Shown here piece by piece: positions 21,748 to 33,608 of a DNA stretch of 64,000 bases; position 1 is the first letter of the stretch, and each line of letters starts with the position of its first letter. Origin of the DNA: Ophiosphaerella korrae. Its lineage: Eukaryota > Ascomycota > Dothideomycetes > Pleosporales > Phaeosphaeriaceae. The stretch covers positions 124,001 through 188,000 of the forward strand of contig JALNQF010000067.1 of assembly GCA_028456385.1 (NCBI GenBank), given 5' to 3'. The notes under the pieces were generated by a model. That model did no database searches and had not been told where the DNA came from. It saw nothing but the letters and a program-made list of their open reading frames with translations. A program made the translations under genes and the position numbers.

Positions 21748-23703
21748 ATGCAGGTTCTACGTGTCATTCGACCTTTACGGACCTCTTTCAAACTTTCTAT
21801 CAGCCCAACAGCGACTATACAGAGAACTCTTTTCAGTACTACAGCTTCAGCAATGGCCAAGGAATTCAAGCTCAAAGATGTCACGTCTTTAAATTTGAAG
21901 AATGGCGAAAAGAAAGAGGTTGAAGTCGAGGGTGTTGAGGGCGGAAAGCTGCTCCTCTTGAAAGTGCAAGACAAGATCCACGCTACATCCGCCAATTGTA
22001 CACATTATGGCGCACCATTGGTAAAAGGCGTGCTAACACCTGACGGAAGACTAACATGTCCATGGCACGGTGGTACGCTCGATTAAATCTATGTGTTTTG
22101 ACGTTCTAGTCTGACCTACCCCAGCTTGCTTCGCCGTTTCAACTGGCGATGTTGAAGATGCGCCTGCACTTGACCCTCTTTCCAAGTACGAAGTAGTCGA
22201 ACGAGACGGTGCTGTTTACGTCAAGACTGAAGAGGATACGCTGAAGGCCAACCGGAGGCAATTGAACCTCAAGTGCTCGTCAGTCAGTGATGAGAAGGTT
22301 TTGGTCATTGGAGGGTATTTTTGTTCTTACTAATGCCGGGGTGCACCTTGCTAATACATCCACAGAGGAGCCGGCACTCTCGGCGCCGTAGAAGGCCTTC
22401 GGGGTGGAGGGTACACCGGCAAAATCACTGTGATCTCGAAAGAGGGCTATCAACCAATCGATCGGACCAAATTATCCAAGGCCCTGTTGGCGGATCTTTC
22501 CAAAGCAGCCTGGAGACAAAAGGATTTCTACAAGGATGCTTCGATTGAGTTCCTCGAAGGCGAGGTGAGGAGTGTTGACTTCTCCAGTAAGAAGGTATCT
22601 ACCAAGTCCGGCCAGGACTTTGACTACTCGAAATTGGTCCTAGCAACCGGGGGTACCCCAAGATGGTTGCCTCTTGAGGGTCTGAAGGGCGACCTAGGCA
22701 ACGTCTTCTTGTTGCGCACCCTCCCCGACGCACAAAACATTCTGAAGGCTGTTGGTGACAATGGAAAGAAGATTATTGTAGTTGGTAGCTCATTCATCGG
22801 CATGGAAGTAGGTAACTGCCTAGCAGGTATGAAGAACGATGTTACCATTATTGGCATGGAGGAAGAACCGATGGAGCGCGTGTAAGTAATTAAGGATTTG
22901 GAAATGATGCTCAACTAACAGTCGTCTAGGAGTATGTGACAATCATTTACAGCCTGCGTGTGAGGTATACTGACATGGATGTAGTGGGCAAAAAGGTTGG
23001 CAAGATTTTCCGCGGATTACTCGAAAAGAATGGCGTTAAGTTCAAGATGGGCGCGAGCGTGGACAAGGCAACACCGTCACAAAGCGACTCTTCCAAGGTT
23101 GGCGCTGTACACCTCAAAGACGGCACTACCCTCGAAGCTGATCTCGTCGTCGAGGGCGTGGGTGTGGCGCCCGCTACAGAGTACCTCAGGGGAAATTCGG
23201 CTGTAACATTGGAAAAAGACGGTTCACTGAAGACAGACGAATCTTTCGCCGTCAACGGATTGAAGGATGTCTACGCGATTGGGGATATTGCGACGTACCC
23301 TTACCACGGGCCCGGCGGTAATGGCTCACCTACTCGGATTGAGCATTGGAACGTTGCGCAGAATGCGGGGCGTTCAGTGGCCAACTCGATCAACAACCCA
23401 GGAGCGCAGCCAAAGCCGTTCATTCCCGTATTCTGGTCAGCGCTGGGCTCGCAGTTGCGATACTGTGGCAACACAGTCAACGGATATGATGATGTGGTGC
23501 TTCAAGGCGAGGTAGAGAAGCCATCGTTCGTGGCGTACTACACGAAAGGAGACGAAGTGGTTGCAGTGGCCTCGATGATGAAGGACCCCTACATGACGCA
23601 GAGCGCGGAGCTGATGCGCAGGGGTAAGATGCCGGGTAAGGCTGAGCTCCAGAAGGGAGCCGACATCATGGAGATTGGTGTGCCTAGCGAGATCAAGATA
23701 TGA
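21748..23703 (+). CDS. Rieske/FAD-NAD oxidoreductase, AIF (AIFM3/AIFL) type
   Basis: A flavoprotein of about 593 residues related to apoptosis-inducing factor with an N-terminal Rieske domain. Four exons are inferred: 21748-22072, 22125-22314, 22366-22881 and 22953-23703 (1782 nt). The first 35 residues are rich in Arg, Ser and Thr and lack acidic residues, as expected of a mitochondrial presequence; an internal AUG (MAKEFKLK) could give a shorter form. The Rieske iron-sulfur ligands are CTHYG and CPWHG. The FAD-binding motif is IGGGAGTLGA, the NAD-binding motif VVGSSFIGMEVG, and the second FAD contact YAIGDIATYP. An oxidoreductase C-terminal domain follows. Family members transfer electrons from NAD(P)H and several have been tied to cell death, so the physiological partner is open. 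The exon 3/4 junction gives about ten extra residues (LRVRYTDMDVV) before the expected GKKVGK and is the least certain point. Confidence 0.92.
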
Positions 23704-25407
23704 ACGGCCGGTGGTGGGGATGGATGGGAAACTTGGGATCGGGCAAAAGGATGGCGATACGCGTAGGGCGAAAGCTTGAAATGAATACCAGGAGATGAGA
23801 TTTCCACTGTGACGTCAAAACGAACTCGCCTTAGTGACTGTTGACTATGTAAACCCGTAGCACAGATGGAGGGAGATTCGAGCCGGTGCCTGATGGGAGT
23901 CGAAGCAGTGGGCACGGGTGGATCCGCGTACACGGCAAGGGCGATGGAAGCGCGGTGTAATTTCCGAGTGAAGGCCAAAGCAGCCGATTGAACGGCGTGT
24001 CCTCAGTGGTGAAGTCCCTGTGTTTGTACCACCAGAAGTCACCGCAGAGGATTACGGTTATGCGAGATGGTAACATGGCAGATGCAAGTCATCGGAGGCC
24101 AGGGGCGCCCATTAGGCGGGGGAGCAACGCAGGGCAGTGCTCTTACAGCAGTGCACAGGACGACGGGGATTTAGGCTGAGACATGGCTCAAGGTCTCAGT
24201 AACGTGGGCGTTCTTGCATGAACCAGGACCGTGGAGCCAGAGCTGTGCAGTTGCGTCATTGGCGCTGCTGTTGATGTTGACGTTGATGTTGGTGCTGGTG
24301 GTCAAGTCGCGTCCTCACATGCGACCACGCGTGACGAGCAATAGGGGGGCGCGTGGGAGAGCGGTCAAGCGGCAGGTGACGGGCAAGACACGTAGCAGTC
24401 GGTATGGCTTCCTCAGTCGACATGTGCTGACAGGACAGCTGTGAGCAGTGGGTTGTGTTCGCATAAAGGGCAATTTGCGCAGTGACGCTTTGCGGTCGCG
24501 TCTTTTTGTGTTTGAAACGACGTCGACGGGCAGCATCCTTGCCATGGCAGAAGAGAGAGACATGTCGACGGCCGCCCGCGGCCAGGCGCGACCGACCGAG
24601 CACGCACCGGAGGGCAGGGCGGCAAGGACTCAGGAGGGCAGCCCAGCGCGTGCGCACACAGCACAACCACAGTAGACAGCCATCTAGTATCTGCATGCCC
24701 AGGCCTCGTTGTGTGTGTCCTGTGTGCTTCCCTGCCTCCTTAGTCAGAGCCGTGGTTGTGCATCTCCTTTCCAAGCCACACGTTTACCGAGATTGCATCT
24801 CACCGTCGCTCGGTCGCGCCTTTCTGCTTCCTCCACTCACGTCAAACCAAAACCTTCAGCTCTCATCGTCTGCTCGACGGCCACGGCTAGATACTAAGGC
24901 GGTTGCGCTGCTGCTGCTGCTGTTGTTGCAGCCCTTACGTCGCTGACCTCAGCTGCCCGAGACCCGCCCGGCCTGGGGCTGCCGTCCGACTCCCGCTTGC
25001 TGCGTCCTGTCTCTGTCTGCACCCTCGCTGCTAGTGCATGTGAAGGCGCGCTGCCACATCCAGCAAACGCCCCGGCCTCTTGTGCGCGACGACAACGTCA
25101 ACCGCAGCCGCAATCACAACCACAACCACAACCCCAACCCCAACTGTCAACACCCACGCCCACGTCTGCCGCGCTCCACCTTCAGTAGCGCGCATCCTCC
25201 GCCTTGCCCATCCGCCCCAATTGCCCTCCCACCGCCGCCTCACCGCTTCCTGGCTGCTGCCGGCCCCCCGTCTGCCAGCGCGCAGCGTGCAGCTCTCCAG
25301 CCTCTGTGGGAACTAACCCCGAGCCCGAGCCTCCACGCCCGCCCCAGCGACTGCTCTGCTCCGTCCCGGCCCTCCTGTCCAGCACACCATTGCCCGCCCT
25401 GCAAACC
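23704..25407. promoter_or_regulatory. Long upstream region/leader of the Kin4-like kinase gene
   Basis: About 1.7 kb with no independent gene. The last 500 bases are extremely C-rich on the plus strand and open in frame with the kinase, but lack an in-frame AUG before 25408. Simple repeats occur at about 24269-24300 (GTTGATGTTGACG-type) and 24909-24930 (CTG runs). Several short upstream AUG frames are present, compatible with a long 5' leader. Confidence 0.45.
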
Positions 25408-28400
25408 ATGGCCGCCGTGGCATCGCAACCGCCCCATGGCCAGCAGTACTACCAGCAGCAGTCGCCCGCATCCGCCTCGCCGTCCTCTTCACGCAGACCA
25501 AACAGAAGACCCAGCAATGGCGTGTCACCAAACGCACCCGCCACTCCTCAGACTCATCACTCGCCCGCCGTCTCCCACAACTCAGCCATGACTACTACCC
25601 CCCGCGTCCATCCGCTGCCCCCTTCTACACAAAACTCACCTGCCGTGAACAGCTCTGCCACCAGCCCAATGCCGCCCTCCAGGTCCTCTTCACAGCGCGT
25701 CCCCCCGTCGGCCTCCTCCACGGCCGGCCCTTCGCAAAACGATCGCCGGAGAGCAAAGGACAGCCCCAGACAGCACGGCAGTTCAAGCAAATCACAACCC
25801 CAGCACAGCAGATCCGCTTCAGCAGTCGGCCAGCCACCCACTGGGACAAACCTCCCACGCGAGGAAAGTATAGTTATCAACCGCATAGTCGTTGCAGACC
25901 CACAGGAAGACATTGCCCGTGCCGAGGCGCGGCAGGCTGAGAGCATCCCTGCTGCAGCTGGCACAGACGTCACACCCATCACAGGCCTCGGACTGGTCGG
26001 CAGCGAAGGTGTCGACGATGGCGGCCGAGGCGGAGGGCGAAGCAGACAAGACCACTCCAAGTCGGAGAGCTCCACCAAAAGATCAAAATTCGGCAACTAT
26101 ATTCTCGGCCAAACACTCGGTGAGGGCGAGTTCGGCAAGGTCAAGATGGGGTGGAAGCGGGACAGCACAGTCGAGGTAGCCATTAAGCTCATAAGAAGAG
26201 AGAATCTAGGCGGAAACCAAAACCGACTGCATAAGATTTACCGCGAGATCCAGATTTTACGGCAGCTGGATCATCCCAATATTGTTCGACTCCACGAGAT
26301 GGTTGAGACCGACCGACACATTGGTATTATTCTTGAATATGCATCTGGTGGAGAACTCTTTGATTACATCCTCAATCATCGTTACCTCAAGGACGGCCCT
26401 GCACGAAAACTGTTCTCCCAACTCATTTCAGGCGTAGGCTACCTACACCGGAAGGGCATCGTTCACAGAGATCTCAAGCTCGAGAATCTGCTACTGGACC
26501 GCAACAAGAACATCATCATTACAGATTTTGGCTTCGCCAATACTTTCGATGCTGGCGACGAGCTTAGTGAAGAGATTGAGTACAGACTCGGTGACAAGGA
26601 CTTTATACGATCTCTAGGATTCGAGGGGAATGATGCAGCCCGCCGCGGTGACCTTATGCAAACTAGCTGCGGAAGTCCTTGCTATGCTGCGCCTGAATTA
26701 GTCGTCAGTGACTCGTTGTACACTGGTCGCAAAGTGGATGTCTGGAGCTGTGGTGTCATCTTGGTAAGATTCTTTCTATCCTTCTCCCTAGCAAGGCTAA
26801 CACTCCTAGTACGCTATGTTGGCTGGTTATCTACCATTCGACGATGATCCAGCAAATCCCGAAGGCGACAACATCAATTTACTATACAAATACATTGTAT
26901 CAACACCACTTACCTTCCCCGAATACGTCACGCCACATGCAAGAGACCTGCTCAAGCGTATACTTGTTCCTGATCCAAGGAAGCGCGCAGACCTATTTGA
27001 GGTTGCACGCCATAGCTGGCTGGCCGATTATTCGCATGTAGTAGGATTCATCACGTCCAGCAACAATAATGCCAACGATACCCAACAGACATCGATCTAT
27101 TCAAATTCGAGTGAGTACATTGTCTTAGATGGGCGCGGGCAAACAGAACTAACATATCTACAGAAGACGCCTTTGAACAGCAGCCCCCACTCGCTCGAAG
27201 TGCTTCAGTTCGTGAACCAGGCAAACCCCATGTGGCAACCACTCTAGCGCATGGTGGCCTCACTGCAAAACGAGAACAAATCAATTCGCCACCCTCGGAG
27301 AAACCGAAGACCACCCGAGACAACAAACGACGAACGGTGCAAGTCGAGTATGTCGCACCTCAGTCGCAGACCGCGCGCGGAGAAGCGTCGCCAAATGGCG
27401 AATCTTCAGCGGCTGCCACATCCCAATCTCGTACAAAGAACCAAGCCCCGGCCGAAGTGGCTCCTGTCGATGGTTACCAATCATCAGCCAGTGTCAAACA
27501 GAGCCGTTCCGCTACCAATGGCCCGGCTTCAGCAACTCGCTCAAGACATGAAGCCCAACGCTCGGTTTCCGACTACTCGGCCTTTGGCGCTGCCCCTAAC
27601 ACTGGAGCTGTTCGTCCGTCAACTGGTGGCACACTTGGTGGAGGTTCAAGATTACCTTCGAGAGGAAATTCATATGGACAACCATCTGCTGCAACAGTTG
27701 CTCAAACCAATGCTGAAGGTCGCTTTTCGCAACCGAAGGGCAAACAATACTCAATATCGTCGCCGTATGCTCAACCCGAGTCTACTGATCCTATCGATCA
27801 CAGCATTGGCCAGCCCAGCACACAGCGAGTGCAATCAGTCCAGCTTGGACCATCTGTTTCTCATGCGAAGAGCAGTCATAAGCGGTCAAATACAGTTACT
27901 GAAACACTTGGGCGTATGGCATCCATGCTCTCAGGCCGTCAGCCGTCCTATTCTCACGATCCAAAGGGGTCAATGACTTCGCAGAATTCGTATGCAAACT
28001 ATCCCGAAGAAAAGAGCAAAAAGAGCTATCCCCCAACTTCTATGGCCGGACCCATGTCCAACGATACCATTGCAGCCCCAAGGCAAAGCACTGAATCTAG
28101 CCGCCGTACGTCTTTTGGCTTCTCTCGCAGGAATACCAACAATACTGGCGATGGTGGAAAGCCACCTCGTCGCTTCTCACTCATCCCATCTTCTTTGTCC
28201 AAGACATTCTCCTCTCAACGGGAAAGCATGCCATCCAACTCGTCGCACAGTGAACGACGTGGTTCCAGCGCTCGTCCTCGCGCCAGCTCCAAGAACGCAA
28301 TGGCATTTGGCCGTGGCGATTCCCGATCACCCAGTCAAAGCACAACTGGAAGTAACATTCCCGGTTTCTATGACGGACATCACGAAAGCGCAAGTCGAAT

Positions 28401-28788
28401 TCGCAACACCAGTGCCGCAGGCCCATCCTCTGCCCCAGCGAACCAAACACAATTCGATTATCCACCTCCATCCATTGGCGATGAGAAGATTCCCCACCCG
28501 CGGGACCCGCATCCATCGAGCCAGAATCGTCCTTACCGCCGCCCAACCGACGACTCTGATTTTGATGTCCCAGCACCAAACCACGCTCAACAATCCTCCA
28601 ACCCGTATCCACAAGGCATGGGCGGCGAAGATCAGCAGCACCAGCAGCGCAAGGGCGTGCTGCAAAAGAGCCGCAAATTCCAAGACGCGTATGAGGGTGA
28701 TGGTGGTAACAAAGGGAGCTCAGGGAGTTCAAAACGCGTCATGGACTTTTTCAGACGCATGGGGAAACAAAGGCAGGGTGGTCGGTAG
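25408..28788 (+). CDS. kin4: Kin4-like serine/threonine protein kinase
   Basis: A protein kinase of about 1093 residues. Three exons are inferred: 25408-26763, 26810-27110 and 27164-28788. The chosen AUG has a good context (AAACCATGGCC). Residues 1-225 are disordered and Gln/Ser/Pro-rich. The kinase domain runs from about 228 to about 545. Visible motifs are the glycine loop GEGEFGKV, the lysine in [22 protein letters not shown], the activation loop [15 protein letters not shown], and [22 protein letters not shown]. The activation loop, the long insert before it, and [24 protein letters not shown] closely match yeast Kin4/Frk1. In yeast, Kin4 enforces the spindle position checkpoint by acting on Bfa1-Bub2 and is activated by Elm1 on the loop threonine; that role here is inferred. 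The 500-residue tail is disordered, Ser-rich and basic, and ends in [14 protein letters not shown], which may bind membrane or the cell cortex. Confidence 0.92.
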
Positions 28789-29560
28789 GCTGGCTGTCCT
28801 GTCTAATAACCCAAGAAGTTCAGACGTTGTATGAAACCAAGTGTAAGATGAGCCTCAGGCGAGAAAGAACGGAAATATTTTTGAGTACATTATTGGACGA
28901 GGGGAGAAAAGTAAGAAAGAGGCATGGGGAACCAAGGTACGATATCCGTGGATTCAGAGCGTGCGTGTACATTTTTGCATGTCGTCAGGTCAGCACAAGT
29001 CGATTTTCTGAACTTGGTCCCTTGTTTGCACTCTTGTCGTATCTAAAGGGAAGCATTCACCCTCCCCCCCCCCCGGGCCGCCGGCAATCTTTGTAATCCC
29101 CATGCATCAGCCATCTCATCTCAACTCGAGCACGTGCGTGGTAGTAATTTCTTATTCTTTCTTTGCATTAGCCGGCGTTGTATATTGTAATCTCTCTTTT
29201 TTTTCTTTTTTTTTTCTTTTTCTTTTTTGGTATGGACCGGGTTTTGGCTCAAGGCGGTTCTGTTTCTCTCCGTCTCCGCGCATGGTTTCAATGGTACCTT
29301 TCTTTGTAATTTTTATTTTTCTGTTAGTAGAGAGCGAGTCAGTTGGGGGGGGAGAGGAGGGGGACGTTGTAGTTATAGTGTAGTAGACAAATGTGTGGTA
29401 GTAGATGACGAAGAATTGATATGGCGGCTGAAAGCTCACTTTGGTGTCTGTGTATAACTGTTTGACATGTGAGATGTAGTTTGAAAGAATATGCGATTGA
29501 TTGATAGACGGGGTATTGCCCAACACGGTTCCAGTCCAATCCACCCAACTCTTCCACCAC
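28789..29560. other. Convergent intergenic region
   Basis: The space between the converging kinase and sym1 genes. Contains a run of ten C near 29066-29075, a T-rich block at 29196-29228 and a short G-rich run near 29345. Probably 3' UTRs of both genes. Confidence 0.5.
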
Positions 29561-30481
29561 TTATGAAGGCGGCAATTCTCCGCCTTCCTTTGTATGTCCC
29601 TTAGGCAGGTTCGGCTTCGTTCCACCGCCCGAGTTCAAATAACTCAGGTAACAATTCCAGCCTAGCGATACAATATTCACTACAAGCACCCTGTGCTCCA
29701 TGGGCACGTACTTGAAATTCGTAAACTGGACCCACGGCCAAACCATAAAGTTCTTAGTCAGGCCGGGCACGTACGCATCTTGCAGTCTTTGTTTCGGCGA
29801 GCGGCCTTCAAGGTAGGCCATTGAGGAGAGGAAGAGCGCTGGTGAGGTAAAATTAGTGATTGCAGGAGGGATGTACGGAGAAGACGTACCCATGTTTGTT
29901 GGTGCGAAAATGAACTGGTCGCATGCGACGCGGGCGACAATTGTGCCATTCTTGGAGTTGAGGTTCACGTTACGAACGAGGAATTCGTACCATTTTGTTG
30001 CAGCGGGGCCAAATATGGCTGCAGAGCGGGGGGGGGGGGGGTTGGTTACTGAGTGCGCCTGGGTTGGATAGGCGGGGGACGTACCTCCACCGTATGCACC
30101 CATGCGTGCCGTTCGGATCGGGTCGTGCTGTTCAAATCCTCGCTTTTCGACAAGCTGTTGCGCCATTACATCACCAGTTGAGAAGAGGATCTATGGGGGT
30201 TGGGTCAGCTAGCTGTATCAATACTCAATACTGTGTCTCGCTTCTCATAATCCATTCATCTCGGACGCGATGTATCATGCATATAGAGGTTGGTCTCGAT
30301 TTATGGCCTTGTGTCAAGTTTTCAAGCTTTAGGAAATTGCATACTGCAGTCGTAATGCTCTGTGTTAGAAGCGGTGCTGTCTTTAGCTTTGCTTGATACC
30401 TTCAATCCATTAGCATCACACACCATCCATCTCTCACCCCTACAAAGTTCACCGCCATGCGACTCACCAGCGAAACGCCAT
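29561..30481 (-). CDS. sym1: Sym1/Mpv17/PMP22-family inner membrane protein
   Basis: A small four-helix membrane protein of about 193 residues in the Mpv17/PMP22/Sym1 family. Yeast Sym1 and animal Mpv17 sit in the mitochondrial inner membrane and are needed for stress-dependent metabolism and mtDNA stability. Five exons are inferred on the minus strand: 30481-30468 (14 nt), 30399-30345, 30190-30085, 30018-29890 and 29838-29561, total 582 nt. The first exon encodes only MAFRW minus two bases. It joins YQAKLKTAPLLTQSITTA, then ILFSTGDVMAQQ, GAYGGAIFGPAATKWYEFL, CDQFIFAPTN and SSMAYLEGR. The family signature near the C-terminus, VWPWVQFTNFKYVP followed by HRVLVVN and WNCYLS, is intact. Introns have GTGAGT, GTATGC, GTACGT and GTACGT donors. 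Intron 3 contains a 14-G run, a likely site of length variation. Confidence 0.93.
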
Positions 30482-31125
30482 TGTGAGATATAATTCTCAA
30501 CCCCAGTAGCCGTTGGTGGTACAATGCGCAAGAACGTGCAATATGTGTATGCTGGCAGAAAACTTCAAGTGGAAGTTGTAGTCGCGCAAGCTTCAACTAT
30601 TCGTGAACGATGATGTCGTTGCGTGGACCCTGCACATGGCGTGTGGGAGCTTGGACCCCACGCCATGCCAGACTAGGAAATTGCGATGATCACGGTGCTG
30701 CTTTGATGATTATTCTCACCGACAAAAGGGATAACCAATATTGACTGCAGAGTCTTGCGTCACGGCATAATGGGCGTAATTCAGGTGAAGACTTTTGCAT
30801 ATTTTGATCAGCCTGGCATTGGTCTGTCATGATAAGGGTATAACGTAAAGAGAAACAGAGATTACAAAGGACCGACAATTGTTGTAGAGTGGTCGTTATT
30901 GAAAATAGGAAATAGTGCGCGGTGGCATGGTTTGGCATCGGACCTATCCCAACTCTGCTTCAAAAGTTATAGATCGATTCCCTACTACCCATACCCTCCT
31001 TGTAGGTCCAAATATTCGAGGGATCCGAACGCCAGTCTCGCCGATCTGGTGGAAGGGACCAGGGTATGCTCGCGAAGTGCGGGTAAATGAAGAAGTCGTA
31101 AATTTTTGATATAGAAAATCAATGC
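30482..31125. promoter_or_regulatory. Upstream region of sym1
   Basis: About 640 bases between the sym1 start and the 3' end of the next minus-strand gene. No clear regulatory element or RNA gene is visible. Confidence 0.35.
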
Positions 31126-32252
31126 TTAGTCAATTTCCATTCGTTGTGACGGTGCCGGTCCGCTGATTGATGGCATCTCGGTGTTGTATGCCTTGCCGTC
31201 GTTCTGCACCACCTTGTTATTGATGTGAGGCTTGAGGCCCTTGTTGAAGTTGTGGGTGCATGTGCACGCAATAATGATGGTGAAAATGAGAAGGAGAATG
31301 GTGAGGATAGCGAAGGCGGTCAGGGACTTGCGAGCAGGTTGGTACTCCTTCTGACGGTCGAGCTCGGCGATCCACATGCGGATGAGCTTGAATAAGAAGT
31401 AGGCCATGGCGATGAAGTAAACAATGATGATGGTGATCATGCCGGCAACAGACTCGCGACGGACCCACCAAGCAGCGAAGAAGAGGAGGAAGAAGGTGAT
31501 GACAAGGGCGGCAGCAGTCAGGGCAAGCTCAACTGTCTTGGTACCCTTGACGACGACAAGGAACTGGACGGTGAAGGCAAGGAAGAAAAAGAAGTCAAAC
31601 TTGAGCAGGGCGATGTAGATCTGGGACGGTTAGCGCTGCGCGGTGGACATGTGAGGGCATATATAAGGTACCTGGTAAGTCAGATAGCGCCTCTTCAGTC
31701 GCAGGTCGGCACTGATGTGCTTGTAAATAGTCCAAGCAAACTCATCATAGAGCTTCCATGCTACAAAGGCAAAGACAACGGTGGCGACAGCCATCAGGCA
31801 GGGAAGGGCGATGAGCATGGGTCGCACGTCACCCCAGAAGTCCTGGTCAACAAAGTTGCCCTTGTTGAGCTCTCTGGTGGCATCGGCTATCTGGTCCATC
31901 TGGATAGCGGCGTAGATGAGAATGCCGACGTTGTAGATGACGACGCCGATGACCTGAATGGTATTCTTCAGTCGCAGAGCATCCCAGACCAGCCATAGCT
32001 GGTAGAGGTAGCCAAACATGAAGACGGCGAGGTAGGTGGGGATGGTGCGCGTCTCGCTGTGGCTGCCCTCGGCCTTCCAGTTGACGCTGGCTTGAAACTT
32101 GCCAAAGACATAGCTGGGCGAGCAAGGTTAGCATGGCAGTGCGATGAGGTGAAGGGAAAGGCGACATACGACTCGAGGGCAAGGGCGATGATGGCCTGAA
32201 CGATGGCCGTGACCATGAAGGCCCATGTCCAGGTGCTGTTGGGGATGTACAT
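31126..32252 (-). CDS. UPF0658 Golgi-type multi-pass membrane protein
   Basis: A multi-pass membrane protein of about 339 residues matching the fungal UPF0658 family, members of which localise to the Golgi in fission yeast; its molecular job is unknown. Three exons are inferred: 32252-32170, 32113-31672 and 31620-31126 (1020 nt). From the chosen AUG it reads MYIPNSTWTWAF, then ALESYVFGKFQ, AVFMFGYLYQLWLVWDALRLKNTIQ, GILIYAAIQMDQ, a second half with LLKFDFFFFLAFTVQF and WWVRRESVAG, and a soluble tail ending in SQRMEID. About eight helices are visible. The frame stays open upstream for about 270 bases with a plausible Pro/Tyr/Gly-rich cytosolic segment, but contains no AUG (see findings), so I start at the first AUG. 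It is transcribed divergently from the PP4 subunit gene. Confidence 0.88.
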
Positions 32253-33608
32253 CCTGGGGGTGCGGCGGACGGGTTGTGGAAGAGTGGTGGGGAAGCCCTC
32301 ACGGTCGTGGTAGCCTCCAGGCTGAGCGCCGTAAGGGATGTTGGACGGGGGCAATTGAGGCTGGTAGGCGGTGTTGGTGAAGGGTGGATAGGAGCGGTCG
32401 AGTGGTTGTCCTCCCAAAAGGGATGCGCGCGCCTCGTGGTGAGAAATTTTGGCAGAATAACAGCCGCGACGGGCGGCTGAAGTGGTGGATGGGTATAAGG
32501 AGGTGTTGTGGAGTCGCAACGATCACGGCGCGGGCGCAGTGTGGGCGGCCAACGGAGTAGCAGAGCAGCTGAGACCAATCTGAGGCAAGCGGGAGGGCTT
32601 GGGGCCAGTTTCAGCTGTCCACAAAGGAGAACCAGAGCCAACGGCCTGGATTGGGGAACAGAGCGTGTCTGGACGGTCTAGCGCTGCTGAAACTCAGTAG
32701 AGCTTGGCGCGCGGAGAGGCCGGGCGTGCAGACGGCTGATCCGGTGGCAGAAGGCAGTAAGGCGTGAGGCAGAATGTGTAGCGATGGGCGCGATGCAGCG
32801 AGGTCGGACAGGTCAAGTGAGCGGCTGGAGTGAGGAGCGTGATGGTGAGAAGGCGAGAATGATGCGGGTAGCAGCAGGACAATATTTAATCGGACATGGC
32901 AAGCCTGTTCGGCTGAGGTATAAAGGATGCCAAGGGGAGCCCCCGGGCTGTGGGCTGTGTGGATTGTGGAGCTGAAGTCCAGTCGCTTGTGGCTCTGCCG
33001 CCAGCATACTAGCAGATAGCTACTGTGCATGCTGTGCGGTCGTCTGGAGTGGCCGAGAGCATGCATGGGGACTACTAGCGAACGCCAGCGAACGCCAGGC
33101 GGCCACAAGAGAGTGCAGACGCTGCAGACACTGCAGAGTGAATGCAGCGCCGTCTTTGTCCTCCGGCTGGCGGCTCGCGCTGTGCTGCACCTGCGTCACG
33201 CAATGGCTCGATGCATGGGCACGTGCGCCCGAGCACCGCCCCAGCGACCCCGGTGAGTGTGGCCGGCCCCTGGGCTCGCGGCACAGGTATGAACCACCGG
33301 CGCTGTGCTGCAAAGCCTGTGCTGCAAACGCACGGGAACGCAAACGCACTACGGCCAGGCAGCACGACCATGTTTGCGCTGCTTGTGCCAACTGCTGCGC
33401 GCAACATGACTTCTGCCCCGTCTTGCCACTGGCCGCGGTGACGCCCGCTCTGATTGGCCAGCCTTGTGGTAAAAATAGCGTGGCGCAGGCATCTGCCAGG
33501 TCAAGGCTGCGCCAGATACATGATCCCGAGCCTCCACACCCGTTGCTTGCTCGCTTGCTCGCTTGCTTTCCTGCTGTCTGCCCCCTCTACCCACATCAAG
33601 CTTCAGGC
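32253..33608. promoter_or_regulatory. Divergent promoter region, UPF0658 gene and PPP4R2 gene
   Basis: About 1.36 kb between two divergently transcribed genes. GC-rich, with an imperfect GCTTGCTC repeat at 33543-33567 and CTGCAG-type short repeats around 33115-33135. Part next to the UPF0658 gene may be leader or coding extension. No specific operator can be named. Confidence 0.4.

Noticed and set aside
25034..25591. Pro/His/Arg-rich frame upstream of the kinase
   Set aside because: Out-of-frame shadow of the C-rich leader and the start of the kinase gene.
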